The position numbers and the translations under genes were made by a program. Source: Cupriavidus plantarum (GTDB lineage Bacteria > Pseudomonadota > Gammaproteobacteria > Burkholderiales > Burkholderiaceae). Taken from it: a DNA stretch of 64,000 nucleotides. This document shows positions 8,708 through 16,519 of this stretch, piece after piece. The stretch covers positions 248,001-312,000 of the forward strand of contig NZ_CAJPUX010000006.1 of the NCBI RefSeq assembly GCF_905397285.1. The letters run 5' to 3'. Below the pieces are notes generated by a model, which ran no database searches, had not been told where the DNA came from, and worked only from the letters and a program-made list of their open reading frames with translations. The stretch's first letter is position 1. Each line of letters opens with the position of its first letter.

Positions 8708-10159
8708 ATGACCAAGACTCTGACCACACTCCTGCTGGTGGCCGGCGTTCTCTCTGGCTGCACGCTGGCCCCGCATTACGACCGTCCCGAGCCCCCGGTG
8801 GCCGTTGCCTATCCGGCCGCGCCGGAAGGCTACGCGGCCTCGGAAGTGAAGACCGGTGAAACGCGCCGCGCGAGCGATATCGGCTGGCGCGAGTTTTTCC
8901 GCGATCCGCGGTTGCAGTCGCTGATCGCCACGGCGATCGACAACAACCGCGATCTGCGGACCGCGGCGCTGCGCATCGAGGAAGCGCGCGCGCAGTATCA
9001 GGTGCAGCGCGCGGACCTGCTGCCGACCGTCAACGCCAATGCGAGCTACCAGCGCGGCCAGTTCTCGTCGTTGTCCGTGGCGCCGGGTGCCGGCGGGGCG
9101 CAGACCTTCACCGGCAGCGTCTATCAGGTGGGTCTGGGGATCTCGCAGTACGAGCTCGATTTCTTCGGTCGGGTGCGCAGCCTTTCCAATGCGGCGCTCG
9201 CGCAGTACTTCTCGACGGAAGAGGCTCGCCGAGCGGCGCATATCTCGCTAGTATCGGAAGTGGCCAAGGCCTATCTGTCCGAGCGTGCGCTGGCGGAGCA
9301 GTACGACATCGCGCGCGACACGCTGGCCGCGCGGCAGAGCACGTACGACCTGGCTAAGCGCCGTTTCGATGCCGGCGCGACGTCGGCGCTCGATCTGCGC
9401 GACAACGAATCGCTCGTGGCGCAGGCGCGTGTCTCCGCGGCACAGCTCGCGCGCCAGCGCGCGCAGGCGCAGAACGCGCTCGAGGTGCTGGTGGGCAAGC
9501 CCATCGCAGACATCGCGGACCTGCCCGCGCCGATGAAGCTGTCGGATGAGCGCATCATCAGCGATATCCCGGAAGGGCTGCCGTCGGATCTGCTCGAGCA
9601 GCGTCCGGACATCCGGCAGGCGGAGCAGCAGCTGCTATCCGCCAACGCGAACATCGGCGCGGCGCGCGCGGCATTTTTCCCGCGCATTACGCTGACGTCG
9701 AACGCGGGCACGATCAGCCCGTCGTTCTCGGGGCTGTTCGATGCGGGCACCAAGACGTGGTCGTTCGCGCCTTCGCTGGTGCTGCCGATCTTCGATACCG
9801 GTCGCAATCTGTCGAACCTGGATCTGGCGAACGTCCGCAAGCGGATCGAGATTGCCAATTACGAGAAGACGATTCAGACGGCGTTCAGCGAAGTGGCGGA
9901 TGCCCTCGTGGCGCGCGGCACGCTCGAGGAACAGGTGGCGGGACAGGAGCAACAGCGCAACGCGGAAGCCGCGCGCTTCGAACTGTCGCGCATGCGGTTC
10001 CGTTCGGGGGTGGCGAGCTATCTCGACGAGCTGGATGCGCAGCGGCAGCTGTTCAACGCGGAACAGGCACTGGTGCAGGCCCGGCAACTGCGGCTGGTCA
10101 ACGCCATCGACTTGTACCGCGCGCTCGGCGGCGGCCTGAACGAGACCGCGCCTCAATGA
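8708..10159 (+). CDS. oprM: Outer-membrane efflux channel lipoprotein, OprM/NodT family
   Basis: Outer-membrane factor of 483 residues that completes the RND pump. The signal peptide ends LSGC with lipidated Cys18. Two repeated efflux-protein domains follow, with the typical motifs GLPSDLLEQRPDIRQAEQQLLSANANIGAARAAF split around the centre, and FDTGRNLSNLDLANVRK. The start ATG is one base after the transporter stop, so translation is probably coupled. The C-terminus ends GGLNETAPQ, normal for the family. Orthologues carry several names (oprM, oprB, ttgC); the symbol marks the family rather than a proven orthologue. Confidence 0.93.
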   Translation: MTKTLTTLLLVAGVLSGCTLAPHYDRPEPPVAVAYPAAPEGYAASEVKTGETRRASDIGWREFFRDPRLQSLIATAIDNNRDLRTAALRIEEARAQYQVQRADLLPTVNANASYQRGQFSSLSVAPGAGGAQTFTGSVYQVGLGISQYELDFFGRVRSLSNAALAQYFSTEEARRAAHISLVSEVAKAYLSERALAEQYDIARDTLAARQSTYDLAKRRFDAGATSALDLRDNESLVAQARVSAAQLARQRAQAQNALEVLVGKPIADIADLPAPMKLSDERIISDIPEGLPSDLLEQRPDIRQAEQQLLSANANIGAARAAFFPRITLTSNAGTISPSFSGLFDAGTKTWSFAPSLVLPIFDTGRNLSNLDLANVRKRIEIANYEKTIQTAFSEVADALVARGTLEEQVAGQEQQRNAEAARFELSRMRFRSGVASYLDELDAQRQLFNAEQALVQARQLRLVNAIDLYRALGGGLNETAPQ

Positions 10160-10169
10160 TGAAGCGATA

Positions 10170-10195
10170 AGCCCTCACCCTTCGGGGCGAGGGCT
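10170..10195 (+). terminator. Hairpin terminator after the efflux operon
   Basis: AGCCCTCACCC, loop TTCG, GGGCGAGGGCT: an 11-bp stem with one A/C mismatch, closed by a stable UUCG tetraloop. It starts 11 bp after the channel stop and is followed by CTCTCTC rather than a clean T run. It also lies downstream of the convergent ompW-like gene, so it may serve both. Confidence 0.6.
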
Positions 10196-10207
10196 CTCTC
10201 ACTCATC

Positions 10208-11080
10208 TCAAAACTTGTACGTCGCCGCCAGGAAAAAGATGAGCGGCTTCGGGTCGAGCTTCGTCTTGGACGTGGACAACGTCGTCCCGTCCGAGGCCTT
10301 GATGGTCATCGTGGACGTGGTCTTGAGCGGGATGTAGGTCACCGCCGCCGTCAGCCCCCAGTGCTCGTCGAAGTTATAGGTGCCCCCGATATTGAACACA
10401 GGCGCCCACGACGACGACGCATCCGCATGGACGCTGGTGGGCCCGGGAATCCCCGCCCCGGCGGCAAGAATCGCCCCCAGATTGTTGTTGATCGAGGCCT
10501 CGAACGCGGGGTTGACGCGAATGTCGGTGAAGAAGTTGTAGGACACCCCCACACCGAGAAACGGCCGCAACCGCGAGCCCGGCTCCATGAAGTGGTACTG
10601 CACGATCGCCGCCGGACTCCATTGCCGCGCGCGCGTGATGATGGGGTTCAGCGAAGGATCCCCCAGACTCTGACGTCCCAGCGCGCCCGCCGGCCCCGGC
10701 GGAATCAGTTCTCCATGGCCGTAGAGCTTGAACTCCGGCGGAATGCCTCCCACGCCGGTAATGGCGATATGGTCGGTGACGAAGTGGCTGAACGTGAGGC
10801 CGAGCGTGTTGGCGTTCGACGTCGACAGGCCGCTGCCGGGCGCCGAGAACGTGCTCGGCAGCCCAAGCGGATAGTTGATCGGCACATCGACCACGTTGGT
10901 CGTGAGCGGCGGGCTGACGCCGCGCGTCTGGATGTAGAACCAGCCAGCGGAGACCACATTGTCGCCGGCCTTCTGTGCCAGCGCGGGCACCGCAAACGTT
11001 GCGCCCAGCGCGAGGCCGGCGCAAACGCGCCCGAGTCGACGCGTCCATCGCGGTAACAGCATGCGGGATTGCAGAGTCAT
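10208..11080 (-). CDS. OmpW-family outer-membrane protein
   Basis: Predicted small beta-barrel porin of 290 residues. The signal peptide (hydrophobic core GLALGATFAVPALAQ) is cleaved near residue 36. OmpW features seen are the GWFYIQTRG start of the barrel, YHFMEPGSRLRPFLGVGVSYNFF in the middle, WGLTAAVTYIPLKT near the end, and a C-terminal strand ending AATYKF with the terminal Phe needed for barrel assembly. It is about 80 residues longer than E. coli OmpW, mostly in loop segments. Convergent with the efflux operon. OmpW proteins form hydrophobic channels; the cargo here is unknown. Confidence 0.88.
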   Translation of the reverse strand: MTLQSRMLLPRWTRRLGRVCAGLALGATFAVPALAQKAGDNVVSAGWFYIQTRGVSPPLTTNVVDVPINYPLGLPSTFSAPGSGLSTSNANTLGLTFSHFVTDHIAITGVGGIPPEFKLYGHGELIPPGPAGALGRQSLGDPSLNPIITRARQWSPAAIVQYHFMEPGSRLRPFLGVGVSYNFFTDIRVNPAFEASINNNLGAILAAGAGIPGPTSVHADASSSWAPVFNIGGTYNFDEHWGLTAAVTYIPLKTTSTMTIKASDGTTLSTSKTKLDPKPLIFFLAATYKF

Positions 11081-11107
11081 CGACGTTCTCCGGTGATCGT
11101 CAGGCCA

Positions 11108-12427
11108 TCATTCGACAAAGGCGCCGATGGTGAAATACGGCGATCCACCGCGCGTCTCGAGGAACCCGAACACGCCGCCCGTGAACATGAACTTGCCGAT
11201 CGGCGTGGTGGCATTGCCATCCTTGCGCGTGGTCCGGATGACGCCCGCCGTGGTCTGCGAGTAGTCGAGCTTGAGCGCGATGGCGAGCGTCGCATCTGAA
11301 GCGCGGAACGGATCGAGCATGGCCGCCGCGTCGCCGACGAGCGCCGTCGTGCGGTACTCGAAGTTGCTGTCCACGCCGATGTACTCGCCATTGAGCGACC
11401 CCTGCGTCGCCGAGACCGCCGGCGCCATCATCCCGATGCCGATCTCGTCATCGGCCCCGATCGGTTGCAGGTTCGTGAACGACGCATTGGCGTACCCGAC
11501 GCGAATCATCACGGGCACCAGCGCGCCCCGCAGCTTGCCCACGATGAGGTATGCACGGCCCATCGTGCCGCCGAGCGTCGGCGGCAGCTCGCCCGCGTAG
11601 TTCGTCGAGAGCAGCGCGCCGCTGGAATGCACGGTGAACTTGTTGCCCTTCTGCCGGCATGCGCCACCGGCCGCGTTGTCGCACACCGTAAACGAACCAT
11701 CGGCCGCGAGCGACATGCGGTAGTCCTGCGCCACCCACTGGAAGTTTTTCGAAGGCACCTCGTGGAAACCGGAGCCGTTGTAGTTGCCCGCTACCTTCGT
11801 CAGATCGCTTTCGATTTGCGAGAAGCCGATGAACTGAAAGTACGGGAACGTGGTGTCGGGCACCGCGCCGGCGCCCGCCACGCCGTTGAACTGGATGCGC
11901 GCGCCCGGAATCGTGCCGCCCATCACGCCTTCGCCGAGGAACAGGCGCGCCGGACGCGCCGGATCCAGACTCGCGCCATTGAGCCGGAACGCACACTGGT
12001 TGAGCTTGTCCGTCGGCAGGCCAGTCTCCTGCGTCAGCGTGCCGGAGATCACGTTGGAGCCGCTCGCGGTATCCGAGCGTGTCGGCTGCACCGTGCCTGG
12101 GGTGCGCGGCACCGAGGAGTCGAGGAACGTCACGGCCCACGTCATCTGCTTCGTGTCGATCTGCACCTTCACGAGTTCGCCCGACCCCGTGCCCCCGAGA
12201 TACGGGGTCGAGTAGTCGACCGCGGCGGGACACAGACGCACGACGCTCGTGGCCGGCGCCGCGTTGGGGGATCCTCCGCCCTCGCCGCCGCCGCACGCCG
12301 CCAAAGCGAGCACGGTCCCCACCGCGAGCAGCGCGCGCGGCAGCCAGCGCCGCGCGGCGCCGGTCGAGACGATACGGTTGTTGGGGCAGCGCGTTCCGGC
12401 ACGCGGCCGCGTGACGATTCTCTCCAT
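11108..12427 (-). CDS. Putative lipoprotein, DUF2957-like, copy 1
   Basis: 439-residue predicted lipoprotein of unknown function. The signal peptide ends ALAACGGGEGG, with a Gly-rich tether after the lipidated Cys. The body looks mostly beta-strand. Repeated landmarks shared with the neighbour at 12521-13879 include YLGGTGSGELVKVQ near residue 80, FLGEGVMGGTIPGARIQFNG, FSQIESDLTKVAGNYN, and a C-terminal block with GKFMFTGGVFGFLETRG. The ATG at 12427 is chosen for the AAGGAG site in front of it; an open extension to 12508 precedes the signal peptide. The DUF2957 name is from memory. Confidence 0.75.
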   Translation of the reverse strand: MERIVTRPRAGTRCPNNRIVSTGAARRWLPRALLAVGTVLALAACGGGEGGGSPNAAPATSVVRLCPAAVDYSTPYLGGTGSGELVKVQIDTKQMTWAVTFLDSSVPRTPGTVQPTRSDTASGSNVISGTLTQETGLPTDKLNQCAFRLNGASLDPARPARLFLGEGVMGGTIPGARIQFNGVAGAGAVPDTTFPYFQFIGFSQIESDLTKVAGNYNGSGFHEVPSKNFQWVAQDYRMSLAADGSFTVCDNAAGGACRQKGNKFTVHSSGALLSTNYAGELPPTLGGTMGRAYLIVGKLRGALVPVMIRVGYANASFTNLQPIGADDEIGIGMMAPAVSATQGSLNGEYIGVDSNFEYRTTALVGDAAAMLDPFRASDATLAIALKLDYSQTTAGVIRTTRKDGNATTPIGKFMFTGGVFGFLETRGGSPYFTIGAFVE

Positions 12428-12520
12428 GGCCAGTCTCCTTATGGGGCGCCGTGCGGGGATTCCCTGCGGGCGCTTCTGTTTTGGGCAGTGAGGTAATACG
12501 GAAAGCAATAGGGGAAAAAC

Positions 12521-13879
12521 TCAGCGGCTCGCCACCACGCTCACGCGGAACGTGGGATTGACGGCATCGCCGTACAGATGCGCGAACACGGGGCCGCTCG
12601 TGATCAGCTGGCCCGTCTGGCCGCTGTTGTCCACGGTGGTGACGAAGCCGGGCACGTTCTGGGTCAGGTCCATCTGATAGGCGCCGACGGGATGGAGCGA
12701 CGCGTCCTGCGGATCGATCAGCGCGACGACGTTGTTCTGCACGATCGACGACACGTACCTGAGGTCGCTGCCCGAGCCGATGTAGCTGCCGTTGAGCACG
12801 TTGTTGGTGGTCCTGACGTTCGGCGCGAGGAGCGCGAGGCCGGACTCGTCGTCGATGACGATGTTGAACGTTGCCAGATCCGCGATCGCGTAACCGACGC
12901 GGATCAGCAGCGGTACGAGCCTGCCCTCCAGCTTGCCGACCACGAGCACGCCCTTCGCCTGGCTGCTCTGGTCGGTGGTGACGGACTCCTTCCAGAAGTA
13001 CGGGTAGTGCAGCGTCTTGTCCGTGTTGGTGCTTTCGAACGCGCCGTCGTTCTGCGCGCGCGGCTTCCAGGCCTGCCCCGTGGAGAAGCAGTTCGTGCCG
13101 GCGGCGGGCGTGCAGGTGCCATCCGCGTTGAGGGTCTCGGTCGAGGTCTTGGTCGCCGCGATGAACTTGTCGCCGGGCAGGATCGAGGCACCCGACGGCA
13201 CGATGTGATAGCCGATCATGTTGTACGACCCGGCCACCTTGCTGAAGTCCGTCTCAGTCTGCGCGAACGCGAGCACTGGATAGATCGGGAACGTCTTCGG
13301 CGGAATCACCCCGATGCCGAGGATGCCGTCGAACGAGATGGTCGCGCCAGGAATGCCGCCGCCGGCAACACCGTTGCCCACGAAAACGATCGGCGGATTG
13401 GCGGGATCGATCAGCGCCTGCGAAACACCGTCGGAAGCCGTGACAGTCTTGAGCTGCAGCGCGCAAGCGTTTTGCGCCGGCGTGGGCAACGGCTTGTCGG
13501 GATGCGTGAACGTGCCTTCGAGCGTCACGCCCGCGCGCGTGGGCTGCACTTCGCCGGTCCGCTTCGGAATTGGCGACTCGATGATCCGGATGCGGTACGT
13601 GCCCGCCTTCGTGTCGAACTGCATCTTCACGAATTCGCCCGCACCGGAGCCGCCGGTGTACACGGTGTTGTAGTCGAGCGTGGCGGGGCACAGCGCGGAC
13701 ACGGGTGCGTTCTCCGTGGGGCCCGTGTCGGGACAGCTATTGGTCTGAGCGCATTGCTGGCTCGCGGCCGCGCGAGCGCTGACGGGTTCGCCCTCGCCTC
13801 CGCCGCAGGCGGCGAGTGCGATGGAAAGGCTTACCCCTGTGAAAAAAAGGAAGGTGCGTCGACGCGTCGACTGGTGCAT
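12521..13879 (-). CDS. Putative lipoprotein, DUF2957-like, copy 2
   Basis: 452-residue predicted lipoprotein, paralogue of the next gene downstream (copy 1), 93 bp away and on the same strand. The signal peptide ends IALAACGGGEGEP. Matching blocks are VYTGGSGAGEFVKMQFDTK, VGNGVAGGGIPGATISFDG, FAQTETDFSKVAGSYN and a closing GPVFAHLYGDAVNP. Copy 2 has extra Cys residues (QQCAQTNSCPDTG near residue 45, CTPAAGTNCF near 260) that copy 1 largely lacks. The tandem pair suggests an old duplication. No function can be assigned; a surface-exposed or cell-envelope role is likely from lipidation. Confidence 0.75.
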   Translation of the reverse strand: MHQSTRRRTFLFFTGVSLSIALAACGGGEGEPVSARAAASQQCAQTNSCPDTGPTENAPVSALCPATLDYNTVYTGGSGAGEFVKMQFDTKAGTYRIRIIESPIPKRTGEVQPTRAGVTLEGTFTHPDKPLPTPAQNACALQLKTVTASDGVSQALIDPANPPIVFVGNGVAGGGIPGATISFDGILGIGVIPPKTFPIYPVLAFAQTETDFSKVAGSYNMIGYHIVPSGASILPGDKFIAATKTSTETLNADGTCTPAAGTNCFSTGQAWKPRAQNDGAFESTNTDKTLHYPYFWKESVTTDQSSQAKGVLVVGKLEGRLVPLLIRVGYAIADLATFNIVIDDESGLALLAPNVRTTNNVLNGSYIGSGSDLRYVSSIVQNNVVALIDPQDASLHPVGAYQMDLTQNVPGFVTTVDNSGQTGQLITSGPVFAHLYGDAVNPTFRVSVVASR

Positions 13880-14093
13880 GGCTTGTCTCCATTTTTTATG
13901 CCGGCGATCCGGTCTTTTCCGGATCTTGCTCGGTGGTCGGACTCTCGCCGCTGGAACGCGTCAGCGCAATAGAGCGCACGTTCCAAACATGGCGGGTCCG
14001 TTCCATACGGTCACTGCATGGCCGCTCCCGGCGCCATTCAAACCGCGCGCCGACACATGCCGACGCGAATTCAAACGCACGGTGTATGCACGT

Positions 14094-15026
14094 TCAGAAC
14101 TTGTATTCGCTGTTGGCCGGGTCGAACGCGGAGGCGTCGAAGGTCTTCTTCACCGCCTTCTCGAAGACGATCTTCTCCACCATGAAGCCTTCGGCATCCC
14201 ACGCGGTCTCCACGCGCGGGAACGGGTGCTTGAGGTCGAACATCAATTGCACCTTCTTCGCGTAATACTTCGGCGCGCCTTCGGGCAGGTCCCAGGTCAG
14301 CGCGATCATGCGGGTCCCCTGCTCTCGCACGATCTCCGCCCGCGTGTACTTCTCGCTGAGGCCCGCCGCGCGGAGCGTGCGCGCATCGCGCTCGAGCGTC
14401 GACACGACGAACTGCAGGCCGAGGTCGCGCACGGTATGGTTGGACTGCGAACGCGCGAGCGACCCGTCGAGCGCGAGCCAGATCGACGTGAACCCGAGCA
14501 TGCCGCCGAGGTGTCCATACATCTCGTCCTTGCGCTTCGTCTCGTCGTAGATGATTTCCTGCCCCGCCTGCACGCCGTTCGGCAGCCACTTTGCATAGAG
14601 CTGGCGCGGCATATGGCGATAGCGGACCTGCATGCGCGCGGGTACGTCCTGCCACTGTCCGTTGAGCCGCTCCTGGCGCGTCATCCAGTATTCGTACTCG
14701 GGATAGCGATTGACCTCGGCGCGGGCCCACATGAGCAGCGCTTCGGGTTTCAGCGCGTCGAACGTAGCGAGCACCTGTTCGTCGGGCAGCGCCGCCAGTT
14801 CGCCGCTGGCCGTCTGCTTCGAAAACAGCGTGGCCTGCTGCGCGGCGGGCAGGCCATCGTATGGTGTTGACGCACGCGCCGCGGCGGACGGGGGCGAAGC
14901 CTGCGCATGCGCTTCGGGGGCGAACCCGGGCGGCGCGGCGAGCAGGCCGATCATGGCGCCCGCCACGGCCAGCAGCGCGATCGGGATGGTCGTGGACAGC
15001 GAGGAGAGAAGCGGTGGCGTTTTCAT
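14094..15026 (-). CDS. Secreted DUF1571-like protein
   Basis: 310-residue exported protein of unknown function. The N-terminal signal has the hydrophobic core IPIALLAVAGAMIGLLAAPP and ends HAQA near residue 41. The mature part carries a DUF1571-like pattern: YPEYEYWMTRQERLNGQWQ, MPRQLYAKWLPNGVQAGQEIIYDE, and TVRDLGLQFVV. This fold is related to periplasmic LolA-like lipid-handling proteins in some annotations, but I cannot prove that here. The gene is alone, 213 bp from the lipoprotein pair, with a 12-bp palindrome in its upstream region. Confidence 0.7.
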   Translation of the reverse strand: MKTPPLLSSLSTTIPIALLAVAGAMIGLLAAPPGFAPEAHAQASPPSAAARASTPYDGLPAAQQATLFSKQTASGELAALPDEQVLATFDALKPEALLMWARAEVNRYPEYEYWMTRQERLNGQWQDVPARMQVRYRHMPRQLYAKWLPNGVQAGQEIIYDETKRKDEMYGHLGGMLGFTSIWLALDGSLARSQSNHTVRDLGLQFVVSTLERDARTLRAAGLSEKYTRAEIVREQGTRMIALTWDLPEGAPKYYAKKVQLMFDLKHPFPRVETAWDAEGFMVEKIVFEKAVKKTFDASAFDPANSEYKF

Positions 15027-15065
15027 GTGTGCCCTCCATTGCGTTGGCGACTATCGCAAATGTAA

Positions 15066-15077
15066 CTATCTAGATAG
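15066..15077. promoter_or_regulatory. 12-bp perfect palindrome upstream of the DUF1571-like gene
   Basis: CTATCTAGATAG is a perfect palindrome 40 bp upstream of the start at 15026. It lies in a short AT-richer patch (15056-15080) where the promoter is expected. It may be an operator; no known regulator consensus is matched. Confidence 0.35.
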
Positions 15078-15173
15078 CATTCCCCGACCGGCATTCCCCG
15101 CCAGCATGAGCGCGCATGAATCCCTCGCTCGCGCGATACGAATCGGGAAATGGATGGATGAACGCTGGAAGAA

Positions 15174-15195
15174 GGCGGCCCCGGCCGGGGCCGCC
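15174..15195 (-). terminator. 22-bp perfect hairpin after the TetR gene
   Basis: GGCGGCCCCGG followed directly by its full complement CCGGGGCCGCC, 17 bp past the stop of the leftward TetR gene. On the minus strand the hairpin is followed by TTCTTCC, a weak U-rich tail. Probable terminator, possibly factor-assisted. Confidence 0.5.
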
Positions 15196-15211
15196 TCGCA
15201 CTACGATTTCA

Positions 15212-16165
15212 CTACGTCCTCGGCCGCGTGCGCATCCAGTCGTCGAGCGGGTTGCTCGGGAAGGGCGCGCAGTGCTCGCGGCGCACTGCCATGCTGGCGG
15301 TAGCCGAGCGCGAGGTGCCTTCATTGCGTACCGTGCGTGCCGAACCCCGGCGCGCGCGATTGACCGCGGCGGCGGTGGCCGCTGCCGCGCTTTGCGCTTC
15401 ATCCTCGACCGTCGCGGCGAGCGCGGCGATGTGCTCCTGCTTCGCGCGTTCGTCCGCATGCTGGTCTTCGCCGATATCGAAGACATCCTGCAGCGCGCCG
15501 AGCTGGTCGGACGACGGCGCGGGCGCCTTCAGCGCGGCCACGACCATCGACGTCAGTTGCGCGAGCACATGCGCATCGCTCATCTGCTGGCCCTGCGTGA
15601 ACGTCGGCATGAGGTTGCCGAGTTCATCGCCGGCCAGCACGCCCGCGAGCGCCTTGAGCGCGAAATGCAGGCGCCAGCCCAGCTCCTGCCGCGGGACATC
15701 GGGCAGCGCGCGGGCGAACGCTTCGAAGAAACGGCCGAACACGGGCGCGTAATGGCCGACGAGGTACGACTGGATGAACGGTGAGGTATCGGAATACACG
15801 CGGCCGAGCAGCCGCAGGAACGACGGGCCGCCAATGTCCGGCTCGCGCGCCATCTGGAGCGCGGGCACGAACAGCGCGCCCATCACGTGTTCGCAGCGAA
15901 TGTCATGACCGGGCCAGCGTGCCTCGACGGCGTCGAGTAACGCGAGCCTGCGCTCGTTGAGCGGATCCAGACGGCGCCCCAGCACCGACTGCATCATCAT
16001 TTCCTTGCTGCGAAAGTGGTAGTTGACTGCTGCCAGGTTCACGATGGCCCTTGAGGTGACTTGACGCAGGGAAGTCGCCTCGTAGCCGACCTCGATGAAC
16101 AACTTTTCCGTTGCATCGAGAATGCGGGCCTTCGTGTCTCCTGCCGTGCTTCTGCCGGTCTTCAT
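15212..16165 (-). CDS. TetR-family regulator, PsrA-like
   Basis: 317-residue regulator. The DNA-binding part runs ARILDATEKLFIEVGYEATSLRQV to NLAAVNYHFRSKEMM, the same NLAAVNYHFGSK core as Pseudomonas PsrA. The ligand domain also follows PsrA: RLLGRVYSDTSPFIQSYL and ELGWRLHFALKALAGVL. PsrA responds to long-chain fatty acids or acyl-CoA. The Ala/Arg-rich tail after residue 230 is extra compared with PsrA. The ATG at 16165 begins MKTGRSTAGDTKARIL; the open frame to 16300 lacks any domain. It lies next to the GMC oxidoreductase gene and is a good candidate to control that cluster. Confidence 0.8.
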   Translation of the reverse strand: MKTGRSTAGDTKARILDATEKLFIEVGYEATSLRQVTSRAIVNLAAVNYHFRSKEMMMQSVLGRRLDPLNERRLALLDAVEARWPGHDIRCEHVMGALFVPALQMAREPDIGGPSFLRLLGRVYSDTSPFIQSYLVGHYAPVFGRFFEAFARALPDVPRQELGWRLHFALKALAGVLAGDELGNLMPTFTQGQQMSDAHVLAQLTSMVVAALKAPAPSSDQLGALQDVFDIGEDQHADERAKQEHIAALAATVEDEAQSAAAATAAAVNRARRGSARTVRNEGTSRSATASMAVRREHCAPFPSNPLDDWMRTRPRT

Positions 16166-16519
16166 GGGTGTCTCTCGCAAAAAAAACCTGCTGTGGACCC
16201 CTGCAAAAAAACATCCACGACCATCTGGCCCCGTGCTCTGTCGGCTTACGGTTGCTTGAAACGGTTGTACGAAGCCTAGCGACGGCTTCGAGCGTTTCAC
16301 AAGCCAAATATTCGAAGAGTTGCTCTAATGAGACAGAACGGAATTTCGCCGCGGTCAACGGTCGTCCGCCCGCGCGTGCCGGTCCGGTAGCCGATCGCCG
16401 CAAAGCCCGATACCGCAAGGGTTTGCGGGCGATCGACGCCAAGCACTCGGCGCCGTGCCCTCTTCGGCTCCGTCCCCCGACAGAGCCTTCCTGCCATCCT
16501 TCCATCGCCACGACGCGCA
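16166..16519. promoter_or_regulatory. 354-bp spacer with nested inverted repeats before the TetR gene
   Basis: No gene is seen here. It must carry the TetR promoter. A nested dyad lies at 16258-16298: GAAACG (16258-16263) pairs with CGTTTC (16293-16298), and inside it CGAAGCC (16270-16276) pairs with GGCTTCG (16284-16290). GAAAC/GTTTC half-sites resemble the recalled PsrA box, but the spacing here is longer. The dyad may be an operator, or a structure in the 5' leader about 93 bp before the TetR start. Confidence 0.4.

Noticed and set aside
5611..8763. Open frame of over 1000 codons on the minus strand across the RND transporter gene
   Set aside because: It is the antisense shadow of a high-GC gene: rich in His, Arg and Asp with no domain, while the plus strand encodes a complete AcrB.
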